In this document: positions 8,379 to 17,860 of the stretch, in pieces
Layout: each line of letters begins with the position of its first letter
Position numbering within the stretch: position 1 is the stretch's first letter
NCBI GenBank assembly: GCA_903844785.1
Contig: CAIMVB010000222.1
Coordinates: forward strand, 1 to 31,695
Length of the DNA stretch: 31,695 bases
Direction: 5' to 3'
Origin: an uncultured Rhodospirillales bacterium
GTDB lineage: Bacteria; Pseudomonadota; Alphaproteobacteria; Acetobacterales; Acetobacteraceae
The notes under the pieces: generated by a model
The model's input: only the letters and a program-made list of their open reading frames with translations
The model's database searches: none
What the model was told of the DNA's origin: nothing
Made by a program: the position numbers and the translations under genes

Positions 8379-9143
8379 TCACGTCATCTTCTTGCCAAGC
8401 GTCCAGCCGCCATCCACCGTCAGCACTGCGCCTGTGGTGAAGGAGCTTTCTTCGCTTGCCAGGAACATCATCGCATTGGCCACTTCCTGGGTTTCGCCGG
8501 AACGCCCCATGGCGTGGAGTTCCTGGATTCTCCGGGCGACATCCGCATCCTGGAAATAACGCTCGGTCATTGGGGTGCGGATCACGCCAGGTGCTACCGC
8601 ATTCACACGAATGCCACGCGGGGCCAATTCCATCGCCAAGGCTTTCGTCAGCCCCACCACCGCGTGTTTGGATGTCACGTAAGCGACGCGTTCTGGTGTT
8701 GCCACCAGCCCAAGGGTGGATGCGATATTCACAATCCGTCCTGGCTTACCCAGCGCAATCAACCGCCGCGCGAAGGCTTGTGCTGGCAGGAAGCTACCCG
8801 TCACATTAATGCTCATGGTGCGCTGCCAATCTTCGAATGAAAGATCAAGCAGCGGGCTGATTTCGCGCACGCCCGCGCAGTTCGCCAATACATCCATCCG
8901 GCCGAGCACGGCTTCTGCGCCGGCGATGAAATCGCGCACCGCAGCGGGATTCACCACATCCAAGACAAAGGCATGGGCTTCGCCATCACGCTTGCGGATA
9001 TCGGCGGCCGTTGCTTCCACCGCTGCCTGATCAATATCAGCGATAGCGAGCCGCGCGCCTTCCGCCGCAAAGGCCAGCGCCAATTGCCGGCCAATGCCGC
9101 TGGCCGCACCGGTAATCAATACGCCTTGATCACGAAATCTCAT
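8379..9143 (-). CDS. Short-chain dehydrogenase/reductase (SDR) family oxidoreductase
   Basis: A 254-residue classical SDR with a Rossmann fold. TGAASGIGRQLA at residues 11-22 is the dinucleotide-binding glycine motif, ADID after beta-strand 2 suggests NAD(H) preference, NCAGV is the structural motif, and the catalytic Ser in NIAST with YVTSKHA (Tyr-x-x-x-Lys) completes the active site. PGVIRTPM and the C-terminal TTGAVLTVDGGWT are typical of the fabG-like branch. The substrate (a secondary alcohol or ketone) cannot be determined. It lies 19 bp behind the GMC oxidoreductase and is probably co-transcribed with it, giving a two-step alcohol oxidation module. Confidence 0.88.
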   Translation of the reverse strand: MRFRDQGVLITGAASGIGRQLALAFAAEGARLAIADIDQAAVEATAADIRKRDGEAHAFVLDVVNPAAVRDFIAGAEAVLGRMDVLANCAGVREISPLLDLSFEDWQRTMSINVTGSFLPAQAFARRLIALGKPGRIVNIASTLGLVATPERVAYVTSKHAVVGLTKALAMELAPRGIRVNAVAPGVIRTPMTERYFQDADVARRIQELHAMGRSGETQEVANAMMFLASEESSFTTGAVLTVDGGWTLGKKMT

Positions 9144-9162
9144 TTACGTTCTCCCTTGTTTC

Positions 9163-10767
9163 TTATGCCGCGATCAGATCAGCGGCTTTTTCGGCGATCA
9201 TATTTGTGGCGGCATAAGTATTGCCGGAAACCATGGTCGGCATGCAGGAAGCATCTGCCACGCGCAGCCCCTCAAGCCCGATCACCTTCATGGAGGCGGG
9301 ATCAACCACCGCCATGGGATCAATCCCCATCTTGCAGGAACCGATCGGGTGATAGGTGGTGGAACCCGTCGCGCGCGCATGGGCCAGCCATTCATCATCG
9401 GTTTGTACGGATGGCCCCGGGAAATTCTCGGCAACCACGTAATCGGCCAGGGGGCGCGTTTGCAAAAGCTGGCGCATATATTTCATCGCCGCCAGCAGCG
9501 CGTCGCGGTCCATCTGATCTTGCAGATAATTCGGCTGAATTTCCGGCTTGGTGCGCGGGTCAGCCGAAAGCGCCTTCAGCCAGCCCTTGCTTTCTGGGCG
9601 TAGCTGAGAACAGCCAAGCGTCATGCCCGCCTGCGTATCCAGTTCGGTCACACCATAACGCCCGGTTGGGTAACTCGCTGGCGCGAAGTAAAGCTGCATA
9701 TCGGGTGTGGCAAGGCCCTCACGGGTTTTCATATAGCCGCCTGCATGGCTTGGGCTTGCCGTCAGCAGCCCCTTCCGTGTGAAGGCATAGCGCAGCACCT
9801 CAATCGCCAGCCGCACACCGCGCGAACGTTCATTGAGCGAACCCGCACCTTTCACCAAGGCGGATACCCGCACCGCGTAATGGTCGCGCAGATTCTTGCC
9901 CACACCTGGCAGCGCATGGACAACATCAACCCCAATGCCGGAAAGCCATTCCGGGTCGCCTACGCCCGAGATTTGCAAAAGCTGCGGCGTATTGATGGCA
10001 CCACCTGAGAGAATCACATCGCGCCGCGCGCGAATGGTAATGGGCGCGCCGCCTTCCTGCGTATAGCGAATGCCAACCGCGCGCTTGCCTTCAAAGACAA
10101 TCGCTTCCGCCAAAGCGCGCTGGATCAGCTTGAGATTGGGCCGTGACAGGGCAGGGCGCAGATAGGCGTCAGCGGGGCTCCAGCGCCGGCCACCGCGCAT
10201 CATTTGCTGATATAAAAACGTGCCTTCCTGATTTCCGGAATTGTAATCCGGCGTGCGGCGCAGGCCGAGCGCTTCATTCGCGGCCATATAGGCTTCGGAC
10301 AGATCATGCGGGTCGCGCTGGTCTTCGATGGAAAGCGGGCCGGAATCCCCACGCACCGAGGGATCGCCGCCGCCATTGCCGCGCGTCTCAGCGCGCTTGA
10401 AATAGGGCAGTACATCATCCCAAGACCAACCGCGGCAGCCAAGCTGCGCCCACATATCATAATCGGCGGATTGGCCGCGCACATAAAGGTGCCCGTTGAT
10501 GGAACCCGAACCACCAATCACCTTGCCGCGCGGGAAGGGGATTTTGCGATTATCGATGTAAGGCCCAGGCGCGGTTTCATAACCCCAATTGAGCTTCGGA
10601 TTATAGACGGTTTTGTTGAAGCCGGCTGGGATTTTGATGAAGATGTTATTGTCCTTGCCACCCGCTTCCAGAATGGCAACGCTATTTTTGCCCGAAGCAC
10701 TCAGCCGATTGGCCAGCACGCAGCCGGCGGCACCGGCGCCCACAATCACATAGTCGAATTCTTCCAT
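9163..10767 (-). CDS. GMC family FAD-dependent oxidoreductase (choline/alcohol dehydrogenase-like)
   Basis: 534 residues, normal for the choline dehydrogenase-type GMC family, which oxidises primary alcohols with FAD. The ADP-binding motif VIVGAGAAGCVLANRLS is at residues 7-23, followed by the E of LEAGG. PRGKVIGGSGSING is the GMC signature 1 region, LSGGAINTPQLLQISGVG is signature 2, and the C-terminal part holds the proton-relay His in TYHPIGSCKMG and an Asn in VSGNTYAATNMI. Start ATG 10767 is preceded by GAGGGGA. BetA itself is not claimed: no betaine-aldehyde dehydrogenase or BetI regulator is adjacent; instead an SDR follows after 19 bp. Confidence 0.88.
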   Translation of the reverse strand: MEEFDYVIVGAGAAGCVLANRLSASGKNSVAILEAGGKDNNIFIKIPAGFNKTVYNPKLNWGYETAPGPYIDNRKIPFPRGKVIGGSGSINGHLYVRGQSADYDMWAQLGCRGWSWDDVLPYFKRAETRGNGGGDPSVRGDSGPLSIEDQRDPHDLSEAYMAANEALGLRRTPDYNSGNQEGTFLYQQMMRGGRRWSPADAYLRPALSRPNLKLIQRALAEAIVFEGKRAVGIRYTQEGGAPITIRARRDVILSGGAINTPQLLQISGVGDPEWLSGIGVDVVHALPGVGKNLRDHYAVRVSALVKGAGSLNERSRGVRLAIEVLRYAFTRKGLLTASPSHAGGYMKTREGLATPDMQLYFAPASYPTGRYGVTELDTQAGMTLGCSQLRPESKGWLKALSADPRTKPEIQPNYLQDQMDRDALLAAMKYMRQLLQTRPLADYVVAENFPGPSVQTDDEWLAHARATGSTTYHPIGSCKMGIDPMAVVDPASMKVIGLEGLRVADASCMPTMVSGNTYAATNMIAEKAADLIAA

Positions 10768-10826
10768 GGCGATTTCCCCTCAACCTTTGAGGGAAGGCTA
10801 GGCCGAGCATCGCCACGGGGGAAGGG

Positions 10827-11003
10827 CTAATCCTCTTCCTCTTCCGGCGTCACGGCCGCTGGAATCGCATAGGCTTCGGTCATCCAGCGGCCCAAATCCA
10901 CCTGCCGGCAGCGATCGGAACAAAAGGGGCGCTGATCGGGCGCCGGGGCGCGGCCACAAACCGGGCAGCGCGGGCGGCGCGGTTGTTTTTCGGTTTCAGT
11001 CAC
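10827..11003 (-). CDS. yacG: DNA gyrase inhibitor YacG (small zinc-binding protein)
   Basis: A 58-residue protein with four zinc-binding cysteines in CPVCG (C13, C16) and FCSDRCR (C28, C32), followed by DLGRWMTEAYAIP, which is diagnostic for YacG. Family members bind GyrB and inhibit gyrase. The upstream open frame is not part of the gene: GTG 11003 has GAGGT at good spacing and overlaps the RNase E/G stop (GTGACTGA), which fixes the start. The C-terminus is a short acidic tail (PEEEED). It is the last gene of the infA-maf-RNase E/G-yacG operon, a common alphaproteobacterial order. Confidence 0.88.
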   Translation of the reverse strand: MTETEKQPRRPRCPVCGRAPAPDQRPFCSDRCRQVDLGRWMTEAYAIPAAVTPEEEED

Positions 11004-12123
11004 GCGGCACCTCGCGGAGTTGGGGTGAGCCTTGCGCCACGCTACGCAATTCAAGCCCATGGCCGGCCAGCGCGGCGTATTCTTCCAAAGCGCCAGGTAA
11101 CGCGCGCAAGGCGGTGATGACCTCTGGCCGCGCTTCCAGCATCAGGCGCTGAGCGGGGCGGGCTGAGGCATCGCGCGCTGCTTGGCGCAATGCCGCAAGC
11201 CCTTCCGCCAAGGGCGAGTGCAACACCTCGGCCAAGGGCGGGTGGATGCGGTCGCGCACAATTTCAAACAATCCAAGCCCGGTCAGCCCCACCAGCCGCG
11301 CCAGCGCATCCGGGCGCAGCGCAGCGCGCAAGGGTTCCAGCAAAGCCTGGCGCCGCTTTGGCGAAAGCCCAGCCACATCCAGCAGAATAGCACCAGAGAG
11401 GTTACGCAGCCGGATCTGCCGCGCAATTTCCGGCAGCGCCGCTTCATTGAAACGCGCCAAGCCGTCGCCGGCGCCAGCGCTATCCACGTCCAAAGCGGTC
11501 AGCGCCCGCGTTGTTTGGATATGCAAAACGCCGCCACCCGGCAGCGGTGCTGCACTTTCGGCCAGCGCGGCAAATTCCCCTTCCAGAACCTCATCGAAGA
11601 CCGCGCCATGCGAAAGCACCACGCGATCCTGAAGCGCGCCACGCAGCCGCGCCGCCAAGGCCGCGCCATGAACGCGCAGCGGCGCTTCGGGATATTGCGC
11701 GGCCAGACGCTCCGCCGCCGATGGCCCGCGCGCGACCAGGCGCGGCGCACCGGTGGGGGCGGCGGCGATGCGGGCCGCTTCTGCATCCGTCAGCAGGGCG
11801 GAAAGCCTCGGCCCCTTGCCGGCCTGCGCGGCGCGCGTCACGCGCAGCCCTAAAATCTGCCCTTCCTGCACCGCCTGTTTGATCGGCTGGCGCGGCGCGC
11901 TGGCGGCGCTTTCCGGCAGGAAGCCGGTTTCATTTCCAGGAAGCGCCACGAAGGCGCCCGACATGGCAGCCGAGATCGCCAGCACGCGCCCGCGCTGCAA
12001 ATCACCAACACCATCAGGCCGCGCCGGGCGTTCCACCCAGGCTTCCGTCAGCACGCCACCCCGCAGCAATGCGGTCCGTACCTCGCCGGGGGAGGCTTCC
12101 ACCAGGATCAGGGCTTCAGCCAC
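10996..12123 (-). CDS. Ribonuclease E/G family protein, short form
   Basis: 375 residues, shorter than E. coli RNase G (489). An S1-like segment lies near the N-terminus (QRGRVLAISAAMSGAFVALPGNETGFL, residues 43-69). The DNase I-like catalytic domain has both expected acidic residues: ALDVDSAG (D212, equivalent to RNase E D303) and AILLDVAGL (D249, equivalent to D346), separated by the conserved EIARQIRLRNLSG. The CPxC zinc-link that tetramerises E. coli RNase E is absent, as are recognisable C-terminal scaffold regions. The ATG overlaps the end of maf by 16 bases, and the stop overlaps yacG. A role in rRNA/mRNA processing is likely; whether it complements a longer RNase E elsewhere cannot be judged. 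Confidence 0.82.
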   Translation of the reverse strand: MAEALILVEASPGEVRTALLRGGVLTEAWVERPARPDGVGDLQRGRVLAISAAMSGAFVALPGNETGFLPESAASAPRQPIKQAVQEGQILGLRVTRAAQAGKGPRLSALLTDAEAARIAAAPTGAPRLVARGPSAAERLAAQYPEAPLRVHGAALAARLRGALQDRVVLSHGAVFDEVLEGEFAALAESAAPLPGGGVLHIQTTRALTALDVDSAGAGDGLARFNEAALPEIARQIRLRNLSGAILLDVAGLSPKRRQALLEPLRAALRPDALARLVGLTGLGLFEIVRDRIHPPLAEVLHSPLAEGLAALRQAARDASARPAQRLMLEARPEVITALRALPGALEEYAALAGHGLELRSVAQGSPQLREVPRD

Positions 12124-12695
12124 CCAATGCCTCGGAGCATTTGCGCGGTTTCAAACAGCGGCAGCCCAACAACATTGGAATGGCTGCCTGAGAGGAAGCG
12201 CGTGAAAGCCTCGGCCCGGCCCTGGATGGCATAGGCGCCGGCCTTGCCCTGCCATTCGCCGGAAGCGATGTAGTCTTCCATCTGCGCTTCGGTCAGGCGC
12301 TGGAAGGTGACATTGGTTTCCACCAGGCGCTGTATGCGCCGACCATCGGGTAGCGCCAGCACCACGCCCGTGGTGACGCAATGCCGCCGGCCGGAAAGCA
12401 GCGCCAGGCAATGCCGCGCCTCGGCCTCGGTTTCGCCCTTGGGCAGGATGCGCCGGCCAACGCCCACCACCGTATCGGCGGCAAGCACTAGCGCGCCTTC
12501 GGCCAAAGGGACCGCCGCTGCCGCCTTGGCAAGCGAAAGCCTAGCCGCCAAGGCGCGCGGCACCTCGGCCTTCAAAGGCGTTTCATCAATATCTGTGGCA
12601 ATCACCCGTGCGGGGGTAATGCCCAGCCGCGCCAGCAAATCCAGGCGGCGGGGGCTGGCGCTCGCCAATACCAGCGGCAAGCGCGGCGCTTCCAT
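12108..12695 (-). CDS. maf: Maf-family nucleoside triphosphate pyrophosphatase
   Basis: 195 residues. The N-terminal signature VLASASPRRLDLLARLG (residues 9-25) and the active-site Asp in VLAADTVVGVGRRILPKG are present, with SGRRHCVTTGVV and the C-terminal GSHSNVVGLPLFET also typical. Maf proteins hydrolyse dTTP/UTP or modified nucleotides to monophosphates and pyrophosphate, limiting mis-incorporation. Located 9 bp after infA and overlapping the RNase E/G gene, in the usual alphaproteobacterial operon. Length is normal for the family. Which of the two Maf subtypes (YhdE- or YceF-like) it is was not resolved. Confidence 0.9.
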   Translation of the reverse strand: MEAPRLPLVLASASPRRLDLLARLGITPARVIATDIDETPLKAEVPRALAARLSLAKAAAAVPLAEGALVLAADTVVGVGRRILPKGETEAEARHCLALLSGRRHCVTTGVVLALPDGRRIQRLVETNVTFQRLTEAQMEDYIASGEWQGKAGAYAIQGRAEAFTRFLSGSHSNVVGLPLFETAQMLRGIGWLKP

Positions 12696-12704
12696 GGGCA
12701 GGGC

Positions 12705-12923
12705 TTACTTGAAGCGGAAGGTGATGCGGCCCTTGGTCAGATCATAGGGCGTCATTTCAACATTGACGCGATCACCAGCCAGCACGCGGATGCGGTTCTT
12801 GCGCATCTTCCCGCTGGTATGGGCCAGGACCATATGGTCGTTATCCAGTTTCACGCGGAACATGGCGTTGGGCAAAAGCTCCACCACCTCTCCGCTGAAC
12901 TCCATCATGTCTTCTTTGGGCAT
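12705..12923 (-). CDS. infA: Translation initiation factor IF-1
   Basis: A 72-residue single OB-fold protein that binds the ribosomal A site during initiation. The sequence is near-invariant: [13 protein letters not shown] at the start, [14 protein letters not shown], the [19 protein letters not shown] core and a C-terminal [10 protein letters not shown]. It heads the infA-maf-RNase E/G-yacG operon. The length equals the universal length, so both ends are certain. Confidence 0.97.
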   Translation of the reverse strand: MPKEDMMEFSGEVVELLPNAMFRVKLDNDHMVLAHTSGKMRKNRIRVLAGDRVNVEMTPYDLTKGRITFRFK

Positions 12924-12932
12924 CGGGCCTCA

Positions 12933-12963
12933 ATTGTAGGGCGCGCAGGGCGCCAGGGTTCAA
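12933..12963 (-). promoter_or_regulatory. Candidate infA promoter
   Basis: On the minus strand TTGAAC (12963-12958) and TACAAT (12938-12933) are 19 bp apart, just upstream of infA. The -10 is strong, the spacing is long, and the implied 5' leader would be only a few bases, so another site further up (TTGACC in the same 130 bp gap) may be used instead. Confidence 0.3.
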
Positions 12964-13053
12964 GATTGCGGCGCAAAATGGTCCCATGCCCCCGCCGGGT
13001 CAAGCGCGATCCCGGCAGCAGCGTGGTTTTGCCATGAAAACCGAGCGAAAAGC

Positions 13054-13701
13054 CTATGCGGCCAGCGCTACAGTGTAATCGCCTTCGGTCTTTTCGCGCA
13101 TTTCGGCTTCGGTCACGCCGGGGGCGAGTTCCACCAGGCGCATCGCCGCCGGCCCGCGCCGGGCGATTTCGAACACGCCAAGATCGGTGATCACCATATC
13201 CACTACGCGGCTGCCCGTGAGCGGCAGGGCGCATTGCTTGAGCAGCTTGGGCTTGCCGCCGGCGGTATGTTCCATCAGCACAATCACACGCTTGACGCCG
13301 GCCACCAGATCCATGGCGCCGCCCATGCCCTTCACCATCTTGCCGGGGATCATCCAATTGGCGAGATCGCCATTTTCGGCCACCTGCAAGGCGCCCAGGA
13401 TGGAAAGGTCAATATGCCCGCCGCGGATCATGCCGAAGGATTGCGCGGAATCGAAGAAGGAACTGGTCGGCAATTGCGTGATGGTCTGCTTGCCGGCATT
13501 GATCAGGTCAGCATCTTCTTCGCCCTCATAGGGGAAGGGGCCAAGGCCCAGCATGCCGTTTTCGCTTTGCAGCTGCACATTGAAGCCGGCCGGCACGTGA
13601 TTGGCGACTAGAGTCGGGATGCCGATGCCAAGGTTCACATAAAAGCCATCTTGCAATTCGCGCGCCGCACGAGCGGCCATTTCATCGCGATTCCAGGCCA
13701 T
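13054..13701 (-). CDS. 3-oxoacid CoA-transferase subunit B
   Basis: 215 residues of the family I CoA-transferase beta subunit, which moves CoA between succinyl-CoA (or acetyl-CoA) and an acetoacetate-like 3-oxo acid through a glutamyl-CoA thioester. The catalytic Glu is in [11 protein letters not shown] (E47). [27 protein letters not shown] and [16 protein letters not shown] are conserved family blocks. ATG 13701 is preceded by GGAGAA. Subunit A lies 11 bp upstream on the same strand, so the pair is one operon making a heteromeric enzyme for ketone-body or 3-oxoadipate-type catabolism. Succinyl-CoA:acetoacetate (ScoAB) is more likely than PcaIJ since no beta-ketoadipate genes are adjacent. 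Confidence 0.9.
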   Translation of the reverse strand: MAWNRDEMAARAARELQDGFYVNLGIGIPTLVANHVPAGFNVQLQSENGMLGLGPFPYEGEEDADLINAGKQTITQLPTSSFFDSAQSFGMIRGGHIDLSILGALQVAENGDLANWMIPGKMVKGMGGAMDLVAGVKRVIVLMEHTAGGKPKLLKQCALPLTGSRVVDMVITDLGVFEIARRGPAAMRLVELAPGVTEAEMREKTEGDYTVALAA

Positions 13702-13712
13702 GGTTTTTCTCC

Positions 13713-14450
13713 TTAACCCTGGGATTCAGCGCCGGCCGCGGCGGCGGGCGCGTGTTTGCGGACAGTGCGCTGTTCAATGCGTTTTTCGTAGCCGGGCGGG
13801 CAGGTGATCATGCGCTTCACGAATATACCCGGCGTGTGGATATGGTCCGCGTCAATCTCGCCAGGCCGCACCAAATGTTCCACCTGCGCCACCGTGACGC
13901 GCGCTGCAGTTGCCATCATCGGGTTGAAGTTCCGCGCGGTCTTTCGATAGACCAGATTGCCTTCATGATCGGCCATATAGGCGTGGATGATGGCAAGGTC
14001 GGCCACAATGCCGCGTTCCATCACATAGGTCTCGCCATCAAATTCGCGGGTTTCCTTGCCCTTGGCGACTTCCGTGCCAACGCCGGTTTTCGTGAAAAAG
14101 GCCGGGATGCCAGCGCCGCCGGCGCGGATGCGCTCGGCCAGGGTGCCTTGCGGGTTGAATTCAATTTCAAGCTCACCGGCCAGGTATTGCCGGGCGAATT
14201 CGGCATTTTCACCGACATAGCTTGAAATCATTTTGCGGATTTGGCGCGTTTTGAGCAGCAGGCCCAAACCGGCATCATCCACCCCGGCATTATTGGACAC
14301 CACCGTCAGGTCCTTCACGCCGGATTCGCGAATGGCCTCAATAAGCAACGTTGGAATGCCCGAAAGCCCGAAGCCGCCGGAATGGATCACCATGCCATCG
14401 CGCAGCAGCCCGGAAAGTGCTGCTTTGGCGTCCGGATAAATCTTTTTCAT
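13713..14450 (-). CDS. 3-oxoacid CoA-transferase subunit A
   Basis: 245 residues from ATG 14450 ([19 protein letters not shown]); upstream in-frame ATGs at 14465 and 14489 exist, but homology begins here. Family markers: [17 protein letters not shown] at about residues 24-40 (glycine-rich CoA-binding loop), [16 protein letters not shown], and [32 protein letters not shown]. The last 30 or so residues after [14 protein letters not shown] form an Ala-rich tail. It pairs with subunit B 11 bp downstream. The divergent tRNA-Ala gene starts about 120 bp upstream, so the space between contains promoters for both. Confidence 0.9.
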   Translation of the reverse strand: MKKIYPDAKAALSGLLRDGMVIHSGGFGLSGIPTLLIEAIRESGVKDLTVVSNNAGVDDAGLGLLLKTRQIRKMISSYVGENAEFARQYLAGELEIEFNPQGTLAERIRAGGAGIPAFFTKTGVGTEVAKGKETREFDGETYVMERGIVADLAIIHAYMADHEGNLVYRKTARNFNPMMATAARVTVAQVEHLVRPGEIDADHIHTPGIFVKRMITCPPGYEKRIEQRTVRKHAPAAAAGAESQG

Positions 14451-14526
14451 GGGGTTGGACCTCATGCCTTGCCGTTTCGAACGGATCACTACTCTCAGAA
14501 TTGCTATTCGGGAAGGGTCTACCCCC

Positions 14527-14555
14527 TTGCCGAACGATCATCTGGGCGCTAATAC
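14527..14555 (+). promoter_or_regulatory. Candidate promoter for tRNA-Ala
   Basis: TTGCCG (14527-14532) and TAATAC (14550-14555) are separated by exactly 17 bp and lie 16 bp before the first tRNA base, which fits a short 5' leader. The -10 is only a moderate match to the sigma-70 consensus. Confidence 0.35.
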
Positions 14556-14571
14556 CGCGCCTCTTCCTTGG

Positions 14572-14647
<76 letters not shown>

Positions 14648-14653
14648 CCCCAA

Positions 14654-15031
14654 TCAGGAAGCTGATACCGCTACAATGCGGTAATCAAACAAGCCACCTT
14701 CCAGCTCCGTAATCGTGACATGTTCGCCTGGCCTGATCGGGCTGGTGCCAGGGTCAAAGCGTGCCTCTGGCGCATCCAGGCGTTCGGCCTGGCTGCCGCT
14801 GAAGCGGATGAACCAGCCATTATCGCCATCATATTGCACGTCGCCCTGTTCGGGCGGCGCATCCGGCCGGTAGCGCCGCGCGCGCCAGGGGGCAGGGTCC
14901 TCTGCCCAGGCAAGCGCATCGGGGTGGCCCGCCGCATCAAGGGCCAATTCAATCTCGTAGCGATGATCCACGCAGCCCAGCGGAAACCCCGGCCCCGCCG
15001 CGAGCGAGAGTGTCACCAGCATCCGCTCCAT
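14654..15031 (-). CDS. Hypothetical protein, 125 aa
   Basis: No family was recognised. The translation is acidic and Pro/Asp-rich, without signal peptide or membrane segment. It contains several aromatic/Gly patches (GFPLGCVDHRYEIELALD, YDGDNGWFIRFSG) suggesting a compact beta-rich fold, and ends with EHVTITELEGGLFDYRIVAVSA, which looks like paired strands. Codon pattern and GC-rich third positions match the neighbouring genes, supporting it as real. The gene lies 64 bp after kup on the same strand and may be read through from it. Confidence 0.6.
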   Translation of the reverse strand: MERMLVTLSLAAGPGFPLGCVDHRYEIELALDAAGHPDALAWAEDPAPWRARRYRPDAPPEQGDVQYDGDNGWFIRFSGSQAERLDAPEARFDPGTSPIRPGEHVTITELEGGLFDYRIVAVSAS

Positions 15032-15095
15032 GCTCAGCGCCTCCTGTATGCTTGGCAGAATAGTAGATCAGGCTCTGCAAAGCCCCAATCACTTT

Positions 15096-16979
15096 TCAGA
15101 TCGCGACCTTCACGCCCAATTCCACCACGCGGTCTGATGGGATGCGGAAGAATTCCGTGGCGGAAAGTGAATTGCGGCTCAGCAGCATGAAAAGCCATTG
15201 CCGCCAGCGTGACATTTTCGGCACGGCCGCCGCCACCACTGTCTCCCGCCCCAGGAAATAGGAAGTCTGCATGGGTTCATAGGGAATGCCGAATTCACCC
15301 AATGCCTCAAGCTCACGCGGGATATTGGGGCTTTCCTGGAAACCATAGCGGAGCGCAACGCGGTAGATATTGGGCGCCAATTCCTCCACCGCCCGGCGGC
15401 GATCGGCGCCGATTTGCGGCACATCTTCGTTCGTCACGGTCACGAACAGAACGCGTTCATGCAAAACCTTATTGTGCTTCAGATTATGCAGCAGCGCGCC
15501 GGGCAGGAATTCCGCCTGGCTGGTCATGAAAACCGCTGTGCCGGGCACGCGCACGGTGCGCGATTGCGGAAGGCGCGCGATGAAGGATTTAAGAGGCAGC
15601 CCATCCTGGCGAATGCGCGCGAACAGCAATTCCCGCCCGCGATGCCAAGTCAGCATCATTATGAACAGCACAACGCCGAGGACCAGCGGCACATAGCCGC
15701 CTTCTGGAATTTTCAGCACGTTGGATAGGAAGAACGCCAAATCAAGCGCCAGCAACGGCAGGAAAACGCCAAGCACAGCAAGCAGCGGCCAGCCAAACTT
15801 CCGATGAAACACAACGATAGCGAGCAATGTGGTGCAGACAAAAGTGCCCGTTACCGCAATGCCATAGGCTGCCGCCAAACGTTCGGAATCGCGGAACGTC
15901 ATCACCAGAATCAGCACGCCGATCAGCAGGGCGATATTCACCTGCGGCATATAGATCTGGCCTTCTTCGGTATCGCTGGTGTGGCGCACCACAAGCCGCG
16001 GCATGAAGCCAAGCTGCACGCATTGCCGCGCAATGGTATAGGCACCCGAAATCATCGCCTGGCTGGCAATGATGGTGGCGGCGGTTGCCAGGAATACCAA
16101 AGGCAGGCGGAACCATTCGGGCGCGAGCAGAAAGAACGGGTTTTCCAGCGCCGCCGGATCGCGCAGCAATAGCGCGCCCTGGCCAAGATAATTCAGCACC
16201 AACGCCGGCAGCACAATCACCATCCAGGCCCAGCGAATGGGTCGGCGCCCAAAATGGCCCATATCGGCGTAAAGCGCCTCAGCCCCTGTCACCGCCAGCA
16301 CCACCGACCCAAAGGCAATAAAGGCCGCAAACTTGTAATGCAGGCAGAAGGTAATCGCCCAATGCGGCGAAATGGCAGCCAATACGCCAGGGTTATGCAG
16401 CACTTCCCAAAGCCCAAGCAGCCCCAGCACCAGGAACCAGGCCGCACAAATTGGGCCAAAGACCGCACCCATTTTCGCCGTCCCGCGATATTGCACCAGG
16501 AAAAGCGCCACCAGGATCACGACCGAAATCGGCAAAACCGCTTTTTCCAAATGCGGTGAGACAACCTTTAGCCCCTCCACCGCCGAAAGCACAGAAATCG
16601 CCGGGGTGATGATGCCATCGCCGAAAAACAGGCAGGCGCCGGCTATCCCAATCAGCGCCAGGGCCCAGCGCAACCGCGGGCTTTCCACGCTCCGCTGCGC
16701 CAGCGCCATCAGCGCTAGTATGCCGCCCTCACCCCGATTATCGGCGCGGAGCACGAAGGCGACGTATTTCACCGTGACGGTCAGGATGAGCGACCAGATG
16801 ATCAGGCTGAGCAGGCCTAGCACCTCCCAAGCCTCCACCCCCCCGTCTTCGAAATGGCTGGCGGCAGCGCGCATGGCGTAAAGCGGCGAAGTGCCGATAT
16901 CGCCATAAACAACGCCCAGCACACCCAAAATCAGGGCAAGCGATGGGGTAGCACGGTCTGTAGCGGCGGGGGTGCTCAT
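15096..16979 (-). CDS. kup: Kup family low-affinity potassium uptake protein
   Basis: A 627-residue inner-membrane K+/H+ symporter (E. coli Kup is 622). The hallmark [14 protein letters not shown] is in TM1, [20 protein letters not shown] follows in the TM3 region, and [14 protein letters not shown] is in the middle; about twelve hydrophobic helices are followed by a C-terminal cytoplasmic domain of roughly 170 residues. The frame is open upstream to a TTG at 17015, but ATG 16979 is the better start because family similarity begins directly after it. It lies 70 bp behind the aapP stop, with a hairpin in between, so it is likely separately regulated. The broken K+ channel at the left edge shows that the genome holds other K+ pathways. 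Confidence 0.93.
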   Translation of the reverse strand: MSTPAATDRATPSLALILGVLGVVYGDIGTSPLYAMRAAASHFEDGGVEAWEVLGLLSLIIWSLILTVTVKYVAFVLRADNRGEGGILALMALAQRSVESPRLRWALALIGIAGACLFFGDGIITPAISVLSAVEGLKVVSPHLEKAVLPISVVILVALFLVQYRGTAKMGAVFGPICAAWFLVLGLLGLWEVLHNPGVLAAISPHWAITFCLHYKFAAFIAFGSVVLAVTGAEALYADMGHFGRRPIRWAWMVIVLPALVLNYLGQGALLLRDPAALENPFFLLAPEWFRLPLVFLATAATIIASQAMISGAYTIARQCVQLGFMPRLVVRHTSDTEEGQIYMPQVNIALLIGVLILVMTFRDSERLAAAYGIAVTGTFVCTTLLAIVVFHRKFGWPLLAVLGVFLPLLALDLAFFLSNVLKIPEGGYVPLVLGVVLFIMMLTWHRGRELLFARIRQDGLPLKSFIARLPQSRTVRVPGTAVFMTSQAEFLPGALLHNLKHNKVLHERVLFVTVTNEDVPQIGADRRRAVEELAPNIYRVALRYGFQESPNIPRELEALGEFGIPYEPMQTSYFLGRETVVAAAVPKMSRWRQWLFMLLSRNSLSATEFFRIPSDRVVELGVKVAI

Positions 16980-17010
16980 GGTGGCGGACTCTGCGCCTTC
17001 AGCGCTGGGA

Positions 17011-17060
17011 TGCAAGAGCTTTGTCTTGCACCCGGCACATGGCGGGCATTCAATGCCCGC
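17011..17060 (-). terminator. Hairpin pair at the end of the aap genes
   Basis: Two inverted repeats lie at and after the aapP stop. GCGGGCAT-TCA-ATGCCCGC (17042-17060) has the aapP stop codon itself as its three-base loop; TGCAAGA-GCTTTG-TCTTGCA (17011-17030) follows. There is no T-run, so an intrinsic terminator is not proven; they may instead stabilise the 3' end of the mRNA or act with Rho. Confidence 0.35.
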
Positions 17061-17841
17061 GCAGGATCTGGCTCAAAAATAGCTTGAGCCGGTCGGTCTT
17101 GGGTGCATTAAAGACCTGATCGGGGGTGCCGACCTCCACCACCTCACCCTGGTCCATGAAGACCACGCGGTCCGCGACCTGGCGGGCGAAGCCCATTTCA
17201 TGGGTGACCACCATCATGGTCATGCCCGTGCCGGCCAATTCCACCATCACATCCAGCACTTCCTTGATCATTTCGGGATCGAGGGCGGAGGTAGGCTCAT
17301 CAAACAGCATGATCTTCGGGCGCATGCAAAGGGCGCGGGCAATGGCCACGCGCTGCTGCTGCCCGCCGGAAAGCTGGCCCGGATATTTCAACGCCTGTTC
17401 GGGGATTTTCACCCGCGCAAGCAATTCCATCGCCAATTCTTCCGCTTCCTTCTTGGGCGTGCGTCGCACCCAGATTGGCGCCAGGGTGCAGTTTTCCAGC
17501 ACCGTCAGATGCGGGAAAAGATTGAAGGATTGGAACACCATGCCGACTTCGCGGCGGATCGCATCCAGCGCGCGCACATCATCGGTCAGTTCAATCCCTT
17601 CCACGGCGATACGACCTTCCTGGTGAATTTCCAGGCGGTTGATGCAGCGGATCATGGTGGATTTGCCCGAACCCGATGGGCCGCAAACCACCACGCGTTC
17701 GCCAGGGGCGACGGCCAGGTTCACATCGCGCAGCACATGCAGTGCGCCGAACCATTTATTGACCCCGGCCAATTCAATGGCGGGTGGGGCATCAGCCCGG
17801 GCGGCGGAGGCGATCTGCTCAGCGGTAGCGGTAGCGCTCAT
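17050..17841 (-). CDS. aapP: General L-amino acid ABC transporter, ATP-binding protein
   Basis: A 263-residue ATPase of the polar amino-acid uptake (GlnQ/AapP) family. Walker A is GPSGSGKST (residues 54-62), the Q-loop region is [19 protein letters not shown], the signature is LSGGQQQR, Walker B is [13 protein letters not shown], and the switch His is in [13 protein letters not shown] 17841 (MSATATAEQ) is preceded by GGAG; an upstream in-frame TTG is not needed. It energises the two permeases encoded immediately upstream (AapM stop 19 bp away), completing the cytoplasmic half of an amino-acid importer. The first 20 residues are a non-conserved Ala-rich extension. Confidence 0.92.
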   Translation of the reverse strand: MSATATAEQIASAARADAPPAIELAGVNKWFGALHVLRDVNLAVAPGERVVVCGPSGSGKSTMIRCINRLEIHQEGRIAVEGIELTDDVRALDAIRREVGMVFQSFNLFPHLTVLENCTLAPIWVRRTPKKEAEELAMELLARVKIPEQALKYPGQLSGGQQQRVAIARALCMRPKIMLFDEPTSALDPEMIKEVLDVMVELAGTGMTMMVVTHEMGFARQVADRVVFMDQGEVVEVGTPDQVFNAPKTDRLKLFLSQILRGH

Positions 17842-17860
17842 GATATTCGTCTCCAAAGGC

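Noticed and set aside
12905..13357. Long minus-strand open frame across the infA-scoB gap
   Set aside because: Arg/Gly-rich translation overlapping scoB out of frame; a GC-rich shadow.
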